Of a stretch of DNA of 64,000 nucleotides, positions 21,477 to 32,040 are shown one piece after another. The notes under the pieces are model-generated. The model did no database searches and was not told the DNA's origin. It saw nothing but the letters and a program-made list of their open reading frames with translations. The translations under genes were made by a program, and so were the position numbers. Each line of letters starts with the position of its first letter. The first letter of the stretch is position 1. The stretch comes from Phymatolithon calcareum (taxonomy: Eukaryota > Rhodophyta > Florideophyceae > Hapalidiales), in contig OZ345353.1 in NCBI GenBank assembly GCA_977006965.1, positions 3,286,001 to 3,350,000 on the forward strand, in the 5' to 3' direction.

Positions 21477-23060
21477 ATGGTAGATCGAGGCTGGAATGAG
21501 CTGCTTTACATTCGCGGAGGGCGCCTTTTCCCAGAGCGATCTTATCCTTTAGATCAGCAGGAAGAAGATTTGCACTTCTCAGGCTGTATGGACTCCACTC
21601 TGGATTTTAACCAGCTTCGAGCGTTGCACGCATTCAAGAAAGGTCTGCCAATCGCTCTTCTAGGCGGCGCAGGATGTGGAAAATCTTTCCTCCTGAGAAG
21701 GCTTTTGGTAGAGGCACGATTGACTCATGGATCAGATGGCGTCATGGTATGCGCTTGGACGAATCAGTGCGCTGGGAGCATCGGCGGCAGGACAATTCAT
21801 TCGTGGTTTCACGTGCGACCGGAGTTTCAGTTCGACAAGGAAGATCTTTGGGCTAAAGTGAGGGACAACAAGGCGCTCTGTCAGACGTTGAAGAGGATCC
21901 GAGTGTTATTTGTCGATGAGATAGCGGTGCTCAAGGCGAAGGTCTTAGATTCGATCGATTTTGTGATGAGAAATATTGCGGACTCGCAACGTCTTGCGTG
22001 TGTACCTCTTGGGGCTCGTCAGCTTGTCATTGCAGGAGACCCATTCCAGCTTGAACCCATCGGTCTTCGAAATGAAATCGGGGAAAGTACCGTTTTTTCC
22101 GCAAGAGTTTGGTTACTGATGTTTGGTGGGTTTGGATCTGGTGTGGTAACTATGCTTTCGGCGAACCACCGCCAAGCAAATGATGCGGAGTTTTTTGAGA
22201 TTTTGAACCGAATTAGAAATGGAACATGCTCTGAACAAGACATTGCGCGTATTAACAGTACTGGAAACAAATCTGACGTGATTCCTTCCACTCACACTGT
22301 GCTTTGTCTGCGAAAATTTCAAGTAGATCAAGTGAACGGTCAAAAACTGGCTCAGATTCCAGTCGATCTGGTAATATGCAAGGCCCAGGACAGAATTATA
22401 GCGAAGCGTACAGCCGCCCTTGTGAAACGTCTTTCTGACGCCGCGCCAAAAGCCATCCCGCTTAAACGGGGCTGCGAAGTCATCCTGACCCGTAAAATCG
22501 ATGAGCTTCTCCCCGGCACTCGGGCGAGTGTTCAGTCAACTCAGGATGTTGATCCAAGCTCTTCAAATTCAAACATGCTGTATCTACAGGTGAAGGCTGA
22601 CGGGATAGGCAATCTTACTACTATTCACCCATTGAAATTTGAAGTTTTCGACTATGATGGGACTATTATGGCGTGGCGGAAGCAGCTACCGATTGTTTCT
22701 GCGTACGCATTGACCGTACATAGATCGCAGGGCTTGACATTGGACAGAGTTGCCATGGACTTTCGAATGTTATCGACGTGGATTCCAGCTGGAATGACTT
22801 ATGTTGCTTTATCGAGAGGAACGACTCTGGAGGGGCTATGGGTGAGAGGTTTGAAGTTCAAGCACATTGTCGTAAACGCCTACGCGAGAAAAGCGATGAT
22901 AGAGATCCAAAAGCTGAAAGACCATTACCGCCATAGAGTGATAGGAGCTACAGGGCAAATGGCTGGAAAGAAAAGAGGCTTAGCGAAAGAATCTGAGAAT
23001 GAAGCTCTCTCTATGAGCGAACGAAAGAAACGCTGTGTAGCTTGTAGAGACCGCAATTGA
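21477..23060 (+). CDS. PIF1-family DNA helicase (mobile-element associated)
   Basis: An SF1B 5'-3' DNA helicase of 527 aa from the ATG at 21477; the frame is open a little further upstream, but only non-ATG codons precede it. Motifs in order: Q-motif-like LDFNQLRALHAF; Walker A GGAGCGKS at residues 63-70; a TNQCAGSIGGRTIHSWF motif typical of PIF1; Walker B VLFVDEIA with Asp147-Glu148; motif III VIAGDPFQLEPIG; an RQANDAEFFEILNRIRNG segment; and the C-terminal AYALTVHRSQGLTLDRV with YVALSRGTTLEGL (motifs V and VI). All catalytic motifs are intact. Cellular PIF1 is usually a larger protein; this short form between TE genes suggests a transposon-encoded copy. The tail is basic and has CVAC, with no clear zinc finger. 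Confidence 0.85.
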   Translation: MVDRGWNELLYIRGGRLFPERSYPLDQQEEDLHFSGCMDSTLDFNQLRALHAFKKGLPIALLGGAGCGKSFLLRRLLVEARLTHGSDGVMVCAWTNQCAGSIGGRTIHSWFHVRPEFQFDKEDLWAKVRDNKALCQTLKRIRVLFVDEIAVLKAKVLDSIDFVMRNIADSQRLACVPLGARQLVIAGDPFQLEPIGLRNEIGESTVFSARVWLLMFGGFGSGVVTMLSANHRQANDAEFFEILNRIRNGTCSEQDIARINSTGNKSDVIPSTHTVLCLRKFQVDQVNGQKLAQIPVDLVICKAQDRIIAKRTAALVKRLSDAAPKAIPLKRGCEVILTRKIDELLPGTRASVQSTQDVDPSSSNSNMLYLQVKADGIGNLTTIHPLKFEVFDYDGTIMAWRKQLPIVSAYALTVHRSQGLTLDRVAMDFRMLSTWIPAGMTYVALSRGTTLEGLWVRGLKFKHIVVNAYARKAMIEIQKLKDHYRHRVIGATGQMAGKKRGLAKESENEALSMSERKKRCVACRDRN

Positions 23061-23219
23061 AAGTGGAAAGAATCCGAGAAAAGAATAGAATAAAGCGGCG
23101 TCAAAGCATAGATAGCAGATAATTTGCCATTGCGGACATGATCGGAGAACAGGTGGCTATCCCTCAGTCTTATGCGACTCTCGCGTCACGTAGGATCGTA
23201 AGCATCCTAATTGAGCGTG

Positions 23220-24875
23220 CTAGGACGGTCTTTCCAAGCTCAGTTTTCTTAGATGCTTCTGGTGCCATAACACAGAGACGAAGTTCTGGAGATCGCCAAG
23301 TGTTTGTGGAACAGGGCTGTCAGTAAGTGTCGGATCTTCAACCTCCCGCCAGATTGAGGAGCCGAATTTGTACCACTCTGAAAAAAAGTAGGCATCGGAC
23401 GAATGACTAGCGCTGATTTTCACGTCGCATAGAACTGCTGCTTCCTCAACATCGAGATCGCCAGCCCCGATTCCCTTCTTCCTTCCTTTTTCGCTCACTG
23501 CATGGGTGGCAAATATAGCAGAGCCGACAACGTCTCCGTAGGCATCCATCAATGCATATCGAGACACGTTCGAAATTTTCCACAATTTCAAACTTGGCTC
23601 TGATGCTTCGCCGATAACCTCATTTCTTCGAGCGCTGCTATGCATCGATTTTCTTGAGATACATCTGATGGCAACCATGTCTTGTGGAACTTGACTTCCA
23701 TGGAAGAAAGAAACAGATGGATAGACCTCGCCGCAGCCGATAAGTTCATTTTGTTCGTCATAGAACTCGCATAAAGGGCTAATATTGAGCTCTTGGCAAT
23801 GATCTGGTCCTCCACACCGTTTTGCAGGCTTTGAAAGGCATCCTGAAGATCTGATACCTTGTCGAGCCATCTCATTTAGCTTATTCGAACATATTCCTCC
23901 CGGATCAACCTGGAGCAAAGCTGAGAAAATAGCAAAATTCACCTCCTTTCTATTCCTGTCGGGCTTTCTCACGCTCAGAGTCGTCTCAACTGTATCATTC
24001 GTGACGTGATTGCCGGCATTCGTCCGAATGAGCGTCAAAGCGGAGAAGATCACCTGTCGATTCTGTAGCTCTGTTGGTATTAGAGAGCAGTACTTCAGAT
24101 CGCTGGTATTGGCCGCAGGGTTCTCTCGCTTCAACTCTTGCAGCATAGAGCGAAGTGCCTTTCTCATGACGGGCGCCTGAAGAAGTGCAAAGCTCCTTTT
24201 TCTAAAACAGCTGGGATGCGTCGTGATACCGGATGCATCTAAAAGCAAAGAAAGACACTTAGCGGAATATATATCATCCACATAGAACGGTTCAAGGTCG
24301 TGCGAGCTCTCACTGCGAATGAATTCAGTTTCATCTCTTCCGGAGACGTCGAAGGGGCGATTCTGAGGTCCTTGCTCTACAGCATTAAGTTTGCTTGGGG
24401 AGCTCGGTGGAAGTCTTCGAGGGAGATTAGAGTCTGGAAGTCTCTCAGGAGAAGATCTGTCGACCTGGCGGGATAGCGAATGATGCAAATCGTTTGGCTC
24501 CGCTCCATAGTTCTCTTCGTTCCCAATACTCAGGTGCTCCAAGATTCTGCCTCCAGCAGCACCAAGGTCGCCGTTTCCTATACCCGTGCTTGCTGATGGG
24601 ACGGTACCTTGATTTTCGACATCATCATCAAATGTCGTGCTTGGCCACAGTCGAAATTGGTGGATCTCGGCGTCTTCTGTTTTTCTAGTTTTAGCAAGAA
24701 TAGCTAGAGAGAGATCGCCAAGCGATGGATCAAGCCTCGCAGATTCTTCAGCTATTCGAGCAATATCGGTCATGTGTGCGAGAACAGAGGCAATGAAGCT
24801 CTCAGAGCCCGAACGATAGGAGGATTCATGGGAAAATCGTAAAGACGATGCGCAGCACGACGCTGAGCTTGTCAT
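23220..24875 (-). CDS. orphan protein of the large mobile element (551 aa)
   Basis: An intact frame from the ATG at 24875; it is open back to a TAA near 25056, but only a GTG occurs there, so an upstream exon is possible. No recognised domain. The first ~250 residues are low-complexity and Ser/Pro/Asp-rich. The C-terminal half looks globular, with conserved-looking stretches such as CLSLLLDASGITTHPSCFRK, EVNFAIFSALLQVDPGGICS, a Cys pair region CLSKPAKRCGGPDHC and a final WYKFGSSIWREVEDPTLTD. It lies tail to tail with the PIF1-like gene (160 bp apart) and divergent from the transposase. It is probably an accessory protein of the same element; no function is inferred. Confidence 0.5.
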   Translation of the reverse strand: MTSSASCCASSLRFSHESSYRSGSESFIASVLAHMTDIARIAEESARLDPSLGDLSLAILAKTRKTEDAEIHQFRLWPSTTFDDDVENQGTVPSASTGIGNGDLGAAGGRILEHLSIGNEENYGAEPNDLHHSLSRQVDRSSPERLPDSNLPRRLPPSSPSKLNAVEQGPQNRPFDVSGRDETEFIRSESSHDLEPFYVDDIYSAKCLSLLLDASGITTHPSCFRKRSFALLQAPVMRKALRSMLQELKRENPAANTSDLKYCSLIPTELQNRQVIFSALTLIRTNAGNHVTNDTVETTLSVRKPDRNRKEVNFAIFSALLQVDPGGICSNKLNEMARQGIRSSGCLSKPAKRCGGPDHCQELNISPLCEFYDEQNELIGCGEVYPSVSFFHGSQVPQDMVAIRCISRKSMHSSARRNEVIGEASEPSLKLWKISNVSRYALMDAYGDVVGSAIFATHAVSEKGRKKGIGAGDLDVEEAAVLCDVKISASHSSDAYFFSEWYKFGSSIWREVEDPTLTDSPVPQTLGDLQNFVSVLWHQKHLRKLSLERPS

Positions 24876-25040
24876 TCCGCGACTATTGCTGACGGAAGGG
24901 GAAGTGACGACAGTTGGGGATCGGCGAAACGGTGAAGTTATTTGCGAGGGAAAACAAATCGGCTTACATTGATAGGGCGGTAGTTTGCACAAGGCATAAC
25001 AACGATTTAGTACACTGGGCCCGTCATTTTCATTATGCAC

Positions 25041-26725
25041 AAACAGAGAGCAGATTTTGGGTTAAAACGCTTACATAATGCACACATAAGTGCTGTTGAA
25101 GCAAAATTTGCCTTCTGAAATGTCAGCAAAGTACATACAGATCATCTAATTGAGATGGGAGTATACTGCACAAAATTCATGCTTTATGAATTGTAAGGAC
25201 AAGAACACTCCTCAATCACAGTTGGTCTTCCCCCAATTACTTCAAGTACCACCACGTCTTTAGAGCAAAGAATTTTTAAAGAGAAGGATACCTCTCAACC
25301 TTCGGGCTCGATGTAAGGTGTTCTCAGAACTTCGAGCTCTACGGTATTTGCAATTTTCGTTATTATAGGCGATTCAAGTGAGCTTCACAAGAAAAGTTTG
25401 TTACGTCTGTGCATTCTTTTCGAAAGCTTGACTTCCGACCGGTTAGCTTCTATAGGCGCATTACTAATGATGTTTTCCAAGAGTTCCCTTCGCGATTAGC
25501 GGAAAACCTAATTAAATACGTGCAGTTAGAACGTGAAGTGTCGAGGGCATGGTCAAAAACAAAGTTGAGAAACTTCTCCGCCGATGAGTTCCAGCTCTTC
25601 CTTATATCTAGATGTCCAGGTGGGTTAAATTATAACTTCATCAAATACAACAGGGACGACCTGTTCACTCTTCTCCGCAGAGGAGAGAATGAAGAGGGGC
25701 TCCAATCCATGGGAAATGTTTCCTAGCATTTGCTGCTTGATAATGGCTGCCTTATTCCTTTTACTTCCTATACAGAGGAGCGTGATACAGGGAATGTTCT
25801 ATTTCCAATGCCTCAAGTGCAGTCCTCACAGTCTTTATTTGCACTAGAGATTGATATTAGAATTCGTGCTGTGCAGCACACACTCTCCTACAGGCGTCAG
25901 AGTCGATGCCGTCCCCGTGACAAATCTCTGTGTCCAACTTAGCAAATCATCAGAAAATCTCAGAGCTACAAATTCAGAGCTTGAATCAATAAAGTCCTTT
26001 CCAGATTGGTTAATCTGAAAGCATGAAACGGGTCAGGAAGCTCATATATTCAGACGCAGAAATTTCCCCGATCGTCCAATTAGATGTGCTTAGGGAAGAC
26101 AACCATCGCCTGAGATTACAGCAAAAAAAAATTAAAAAGTGTTTTCGCGATGCTCCGTAAGCAATATGATTGCCATCAAGACGTTAGCAGCACTTATATT
26201 ATTACTCTATTAGTCAGTCAGTCAGATCTTTCAGTCGGACAACGGGTCGGTCTCTCCGTCACAATGGCAAATAGATGTCACCTGCGCAGGTCTTCGCTTA
26301 CTGCCCACCCTATGCAAGTACTCGAAGCGATCTTCGCTACCATCTCCACAAGTTCACAGCCTGGACGGAAAAATCGACGGGAAGTCAATTGGAAATTCGA
26401 ACTTTTCAGTAAGCTTTGCCACACGATTTAGCAAATCGCAGAGCGAAGATGCACAATGAGTTCTTCGCTTTGGCCGGAAGAAGATCTAGAAATCCTGCGA
26501 TTGCAGTGTTTGCATAATCCTTCTTTCAGCTTCCGCGATCATCCTGCATTTCTCCGAGAAGAGCAATCTCAAGTTCCAACTCTCGTCGTTGAAGAGGACT
26601 GGCTCCGAATGTCGTCCGAGATCAAGTGAACCGCCAAAGTATCTCACGGGGAAACATATACTTTCCGACTCGTAACGCAGTCCAGACCGGGAGCGCATCA
26701 CGGAGCGGGAGGACGTCCGCGAGCG
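25041..26725. other. inter-gene spacer of the large element
   Basis: Divergent promoter space between the 551-aa protein and the transposase. A plus-strand frame at about 25409-25726 (105 codons, no ATG) ends KYNRDDLFTLLRRGENEE and could be an exon remnant. Nothing else is recognisable. Confidence 0.4.
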
Positions 26726-29700
26726 ATGACCTCTTCCGAGCTAGAACAATCGATTCAGCCTCAGATTTCTACAAATCTGCTCCGCTTTCTGATAGCCCGA
26801 TGTGACGGGAGTATTGAGACCCTGTCATATAGGCTGAAGGAAGCTTTTTTGGACATGTTTAGGAACAGTCCGGGAATGAGCGCCATTGCGGTACCTGAAG
26901 ATTATTCTGCGAGATTTGAGGACTGTTGGAATCCCATATTGACTGTACCAGTCAAGTCTGGTTACGAAATTCTACCCGTTCCCTTTCTAACGGTCTGCTT
27001 CAAAGTTCCAAGGTCAGGAGATATTAATTCAGGATCTGGGAACTCTATGGACAGATATTACACCTGTACCTGGCTGGACACCAAAGGAGAAGTCCATTGT
27101 ACTTGTGTTGGCTCCACCCGGTACAGAATTAGCATTGATCATGGGCAAACGCCCGAGTCCCGAAATTGCGCTCATTCTAGAGGATTTATTACAATTCTCG
27201 AAGCAATTTCCATCTCTTTTAATGTGGACTCATTTGCATCTGGGCGGATCCTTTCCCGATTCATGATTATGCTATTTTCAAGCCGCATCGCGTTATCACA
27301 GTATACAGCTTCTCTCCCAAAACTTCATTTTGCTCATAATGGCACTGTCATTGTGATGGCATCTGAAGAAAATACTCGAACCTCAAGCGGCGTTCTATTT
27401 GTCCCTGTTCGGCATATCAGAAAGGGATCGACAAGATACGTGTGCACTTTTTGCGATAACGTTCTTCACGGAAATTGCCATCATACTAGAGCAATACCCA
27501 TGTTAATGACTGAACAGGAATCTGTCCCAAATGTCGAGCCGTGTGCGAATGATCAAGAAGTGACTGAAGAGCTCTCAAAATGCATATCCTATCTTCCGTT
27601 AGCACCGGTCAGCTGTCGAAGAGCGCTGGAAGTTGACGCGTATGTGTGCCAACTTGCACGGGCATCTCAAATATACATTCTCAAAGCTCCAGTGCGCTGC
27701 AATCGATGCGGATCAGCTAGAAGACACGGCAGTCAACACTGGTTCGACAAAGGTGTTCTTATGTGTACCATAGGCCCTTGCCGGATGGTCACTGAACAAT
27801 TTCAGTGCAGTTCAGACCAGTGCGGTGAACGGTTTGTTGCTGAGGGTAGGGAACAATGCATAGCCCTTGATACGGTCACTACTGCCGCGACACATGCACT
27901 GTTGCGGCGAGAGCTATATGGAGTCGTAAGCTCCAATGGAACTATCACTGGCCGTCTTCGGCAATTTCATTCCCTAGTCACGGCTAACTCCTATTTTGAA
28001 ATCATTCCAAAGGACCCCTCTTGCAGATCTGTGAAAACGATGCTGAGGCTCTGCTCGCTAATGCTGAAACTCATGTGCATATCGCCTTCGAAATCTTTGT
28101 TCCATTGTAACTCATGTGAAATCGATGATCAAAAGCGCAGAAAACCCTTGCTGGCACTGTGTATGGACGGAATAAGCCAGGGATTTGTTCGAAAATCATC
28201 TAGGCCATTTTCAAATGTGTCAGAAAAATGCTCATCCCTTAAACCCTCCACAGGGAACTCAAGGGGAGGATCTCAATCGTCGATGAGACCTTTGATAAGC
28301 CTTGTAAGGGAAACGAAACCAGTTGCCATACTTTTCGACGCCATAAAAGGCAAAGAACTATTTTGCAATACTCTCACCGTGAAGGACTTTGCTTGCGCTA
28401 TTCGAATGGTCTCTGATTCGGCGATTCCTACTGATTTTTGCTCTGGATATTCGGTGTGCGGAAGAGGACGAGGGGACTATTTCGCTGACATTGGTCAGAA
28501 CAGTACTCTCATGAATATAAGGTCTTTTCTTGCATCTGTGTTTGACCAGCCGACACTACTCCTGCGACTTCTAAGACCTCTTCATGCTCAAGTGCAGCAA
28601 GAGGATTTGCGGATGTTTATACAAGCGGCAATGTCCGCAGCCGAAAGCGTCACTGCAGCGACAATTCCGGAAAACAAAACTTGTTGGGCCCAAGATAGTT
28701 CATGTGGGAATGCTGGATACGTCCAGAACGACATATTCGATCTCGTCCGTCTGCTGATACAGGGACCGGTTATTCAGTTCGTCAAGAAGTCAGATGCGAC
28801 CTCATTGAAAGCGCTTGCGAAGTACTGTTGTGAAGATTATCCTGATAACCTTCTTCTCGCCCTTCAGAAACCAGAAGTTCTCCTCACAGGCTCAAACGCA
28901 TCTGATACTAATATTCTATTATCTCTAAATACCCTCAGAGCTGGAATTTACAGCCTGACCACAATAGTAAGAGAGAAAGACACGCCTAATGCGAGAAAAA
29001 CATTCGGAGCGCTTCTCATGAGCTGCCATACTCTCGTTATTCGATTTCACAGCTTCTATTCGAGCTCCTCGCGAAAAGAAGACGCATTTACATTTTGCAG
29101 CCGATGGAAATCTACCGATCCTGTCGAGGTACGTCTGCTTATGAAGAACAGGTATGGCGAGTCTCTGCTGCTAAATGGAAATCAAATCGATTTAGCTCTG
29201 CGTACAGGAGCATATTTTCCTGGAAGACCTCAGCTCCGACCACTTCCCTTCAATGACGAAGAAGAATCTCCAACTGATTTTGAACGTTTTCACACTTGTT
29301 CTAAGGACTTCCTGCAGCGCCAGAAATCGTTCACTCCTGGAGCACTGACATTCTGCTGTTCCTGCTCGCGGCCTAAAATCCTTGGGTTTAAGGTCCTGAA
29401 CAGGAATGAAGGTCCCAGGGCTATCCTCGACACCGTCGTGTCTAGATTCGGCTCCTTCCCAAAACATTTAATCTACGACTTTTGCTGTGGCCTTTTTCTT
29501 TCGGCCGTTCATTGCCTTTGGTGGGTCATCGCTGATCTGTATATTGTGTGCGATCATTTTCACTACCGAAACCATTCGTGCTCGCCGGCATACTCCCCCA
29601 GAGTACACACAGCTCTACATGCGACAAATACGTTGGCCCACGAACAGAGAAACAGAGCGATATCAAGGCTGGGATTGTCGCTTCGAAACTGTAATCAAAT

Positions 29701-29866
29701 CTTGTATGTATCGCTTCTAGCTTACCAAGCAATTGTTTTGAACATCCGCGCGCAGGCAAAAGGAACTACTACTTTCGCCGGCCGATCAAAACTTCTCTCT
29801 GATTATGACATAGAGTGGTGCTATTTTGAGTGCCTCCACTTGGACTGCACGTGCTGCCCATCTTGA
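26726..29866 (+). CDS. KDZ/Zisupton-like transposase with SWIM-type zinc fingers (1046 aa)
   Basis: An intact 1046-aa frame from the ATG at 26726. A SWIM-type finger CTC...NCAH lies at residues 125-150 (C125, C127, C148, H150). A second cysteine cluster VCTFCDNVLHGNCHH follows at about 235-250, then further CxxC clusters (RCNRCGSAR; SDQCGERFV) at about 330-375. The presumed catalytic acids follow the pattern of KDZ-type DDE transposases: D481 in LALCMDGISQGF, D918 in LIYDFCCG, then DHFHYRNHSCS (943-953) and E973 in NTLAHEQRNRAISRL. Fungal and animal members share the last motif (H-F-x-N-H...E-Q-x-N). It is the largest ORF of the window and lies amid accessory genes on alternating strands. The family call rests on motif memory; a profile search would settle it. 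Confidence 0.65.
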   Translation: MTSSELEQSIQPQISTNLLRFLIARCDGSIETLSYRLKEAFLDMFRNSPGMSAIAVPEDYSARFEDCWNPILTVPVKSGYEILPVPFLTVCFKVPRSGDINSGSGNSMDRYYTCTWLDTKGEVHCTCVGSTRYRISIDHGQTPESRNCAHSRGFITILEAISISFNVDSFASGRILSRFMIMLFSSRIALSQYTASLPKLHFAHNGTVIVMASEENTRTSSGVLFVPVRHIRKGSTRYVCTFCDNVLHGNCHHTRAIPMLMTEQESVPNVEPCANDQEVTEELSKCISYLPLAPVSCRRALEVDAYVCQLARASQIYILKAPVRCNRCGSARRHGSQHWFDKGVLMCTIGPCRMVTEQFQCSSDQCGERFVAEGREQCIALDTVTTAATHALLRRELYGVVSSNGTITGRLRQFHSLVTANSYFEIIPKDPSCRSVKTMLRLCSLMLKLMCISPSKSLFHCNSCEIDDQKRRKPLLALCMDGISQGFVRKSSRPFSNVSEKCSSLKPSTGNSRGGSQSSMRPLISLVRETKPVAILFDAIKGKELFCNTLTVKDFACAIRMVSDSAIPTDFCSGYSVCGRGRGDYFADIGQNSTLMNIRSFLASVFDQPTLLLRLLRPLHAQVQQEDLRMFIQAAMSAAESVTAATIPENKTCWAQDSSCGNAGYVQNDIFDLVRLLIQGPVIQFVKKSDATSLKALAKYCCEDYPDNLLLALQKPEVLLTGSNASDTNILLSLNTLRAGIYSLTTIVREKDTPNARKTFGALLMSCHTLVIRFHSFYSSSSRKEDAFTFCSRWKSTDPVEVRLLMKNRYGESLLLNGNQIDLALRTGAYFPGRPQLRPLPFNDEEESPTDFERFHTCSKDFLQRQKSFTPGALTFCCSCSRPKILGFKVLNRNEGPRAILDTVVSRFGSFPKHLIYDFCCGLFLSAVHCLWWVIADLYIVCDHFHYRNHSCSPAYSPRVHTALHATNTLAHEQRNRAISRLGLSLRNCNQILYVSLLAYQAIVLNIRAQAKGTTTFAGRSKLLSDYDIEWCYFECLHLDCTCCPS

Positions 29867-30108
29867 AACCAGTGCTTCCGCAATATTTTTCTACTCTATG
29901 GTCTCAAAAGTCAGTGCCGACTTCTGTTACAGACTTTGTCGTGGGAAAACGTTTCGCACTGATTCGTATTAATGTATTCGTAAAGGGTCTATACAATTGT
30001 AACGGGAACAAAGTTCAGACTTTTGTAACGGTAGATGTGCTCGGCCGGTTTACACTGCATGATATATTGTAGATTAGCATTCATATTTTATGCCAAGTAT
30101 GACATCAC

Positions 30109-31470
30109 CTACTCAAATGTGTCATTGAAATACGCTGTGGTCAAGTACAAAATAGAATCCTGGTCTTCAACCTCATTGATAATGTCCCGGATATGATACT
30201 TCTTAGGAGTAACACGAAGTCGTTGCATATGGCCGTCAGGATCTCCCGGAGGCCCCGGCGCGATCTCCAGCTCATCAAATTCCTTTGATCTATAGTGAAG
30301 AGCGGCTTCATTACTAGACGATAGCTCGTCTATGCTCATCATGAGCTCTGAGCTCGGCATAATAACTGGAAAGTCGGCGGAAATTAAGTGGCTTTCAGGC
30401 ATGACCAGCCATGAAAGAAATCTTGTACCTTCTGCCCTTCCTGCTACTGGAAGGTCGACAGCAAACGGATAGCAGGACTTCATAACTAAGATATCCCCAG
30501 GATGAAGTCGGAACTTACGATCAGCCTCACCGAAATATCCTGCCAGTGTCACCGCTCGCCAACCACCAAACACTTTTGTGTTATCCCCAGCACTCCCCAC
30601 GAATGCAAACTGGCGCTCCGGCGGTGTTTCCTTATCGTCTTCGGATCAAAACAACCAAAAGCATCTGAAGATTTTCGAATCTTCCTCCCAGTCTGCATCT
30701 TCATGCCGGAAATCCTGTGAAAACCCTCCTGTAGAAGGAAGAAAGAGCTGCGCAGTAGAACAAACATAATTATCCTCTTCGTCACTTCCCACAAGCTCTG
30801 CTACAGTGCACATAACGGAGTTGATCAAAGAGCTATCAGGAAGGACTTGGTTAGCTGCGAATATCCCAGCGCTCGCTGTGTCCTCGAGAGGGGTCTTGAC
30901 TAATCTCCTTTTTACAGTTTTCCTGTTCTCGAACCACCAGGAGAGGCTGTACCCTGGCTGATCTGTCAAGGTCCTCATGTCGACATAGAGGAGCGAAGAA
31001 TACCCTCCAGTTTCCAATTCCTTAAGCCAAGAAAGTCTGGGCTTGTTCGATGCAAGAGGCAAACAAGTCAAAATCGAATCTGGATCGCCGATTGCGCGAT
31101 GCGTGAAGTTGCATAGACGATCTCCTAGAGTCTCGTCCACAAAGTGTGCAGGAGCCTTAGATGTTATCATTTCATCTGCCGACGCGTCGTTCTCTGCCTC
31201 ATGACCATATTTCTCAAGACTCGCCTTCGTGCACTTCAGATCTTGTCCTTCCAAATTTTCCAGCTCCACAGCTGAGTCAAACTCTGCCAAGACCGCTTCA
31301 AAGTCTTTCTCGGTTTGCTCATTAATGTCGAGCTCCGAACCGGCTTTCTCAGCTTCACCTTGCACTTTCCGGTTATCGTCCATCCTTCTCGAGCATGCAG
31401 CTTCCTGAAACTTCTCTTCTTGTCTGTTCGGGAGATCTGGAAGATTGGCAGAAAAAAATTTGCTCCTCAT
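30109..31470 (-). pseudogene. Fe(II)/2-oxoglutarate dioxygenase-like protein with one in-frame TGA
   Basis: One frame of 453 codons from the ATG at 31470, interrupted only by a TGA at 30648-30646. The first ~110 residues are acidic and probably disordered. The C-terminal half follows a double-stranded beta-helix pattern: AQLFLPSTGGFSQDFRHEDA with a candidate HxD iron ligand (H-E-D); GWRAVTLAGYFG; RKFRLHPGDILVMKS; then PVAGRAEGTRFLSWLV, with the Arg expected to bind 2-oxoglutarate. The distal iron-binding His expected just before this strand is not obvious (SCYPFAVDL). Fungal KDZ transposons are known to travel with TET/JBP-type dioxygenases, so a related enzyme here is attractive but unproven. 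The stop codon could be a nonsense mutation or a readthrough site. Confidence 0.45.
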
Positions 31471-32040
31471 CGTTATGATGAGCTCCGCATCCGTGCTGTA
31501 TTCCTGTATGAATATTCCACCACACGAGAATTACCACTGTGGTCAAAATCCCTTTTTTAATATCTGATTTAGCGAATCACGCAAGGACTAGTAGGAAAAA
31601 AGCCCGGTATAATCCTCAACTGAGCTCCCCTTATGAGAGGTAGAAGCCGAGTCTACCGTTCCTTTGTCCTTCGAATTTAAAATTATTAGTCCATACTGGC
31701 GAGTAGCAGCTAAATGCAACTACTGATCTTTCATAGACTTAATGGTTTGGACAGATGGTGCATTTCAAGCTTTCCAGTCCCGTTGTACTTCTGGATTTCC
31801 TGTCCTGAACAGTTTGTCAACGATGACTTACGCAGAGATCTATATTTTCTGCATTGCCAGAAGTCATATACGACTTCACCGAGTAATCAGTACATTTGCT
31901 TTATTGCTTACAGATTAAGTTTAATGTGAATCATACATCGTCTGACAAACAAACTGGCGTGGAGCCTCCTGATCTCACGCTTCGGCTAGAACCTCCCACT
32001 CCGCTGCGCGTCCATCCTTTTCACTGAGCCATCGCACGCC

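Noticed and set aside
23138-23326. Short plus-strand frame downstream of the PIF1-like gene
   Set aside because: It overlaps the C-terminus of the minus-strand orphan gene and has no independent support.
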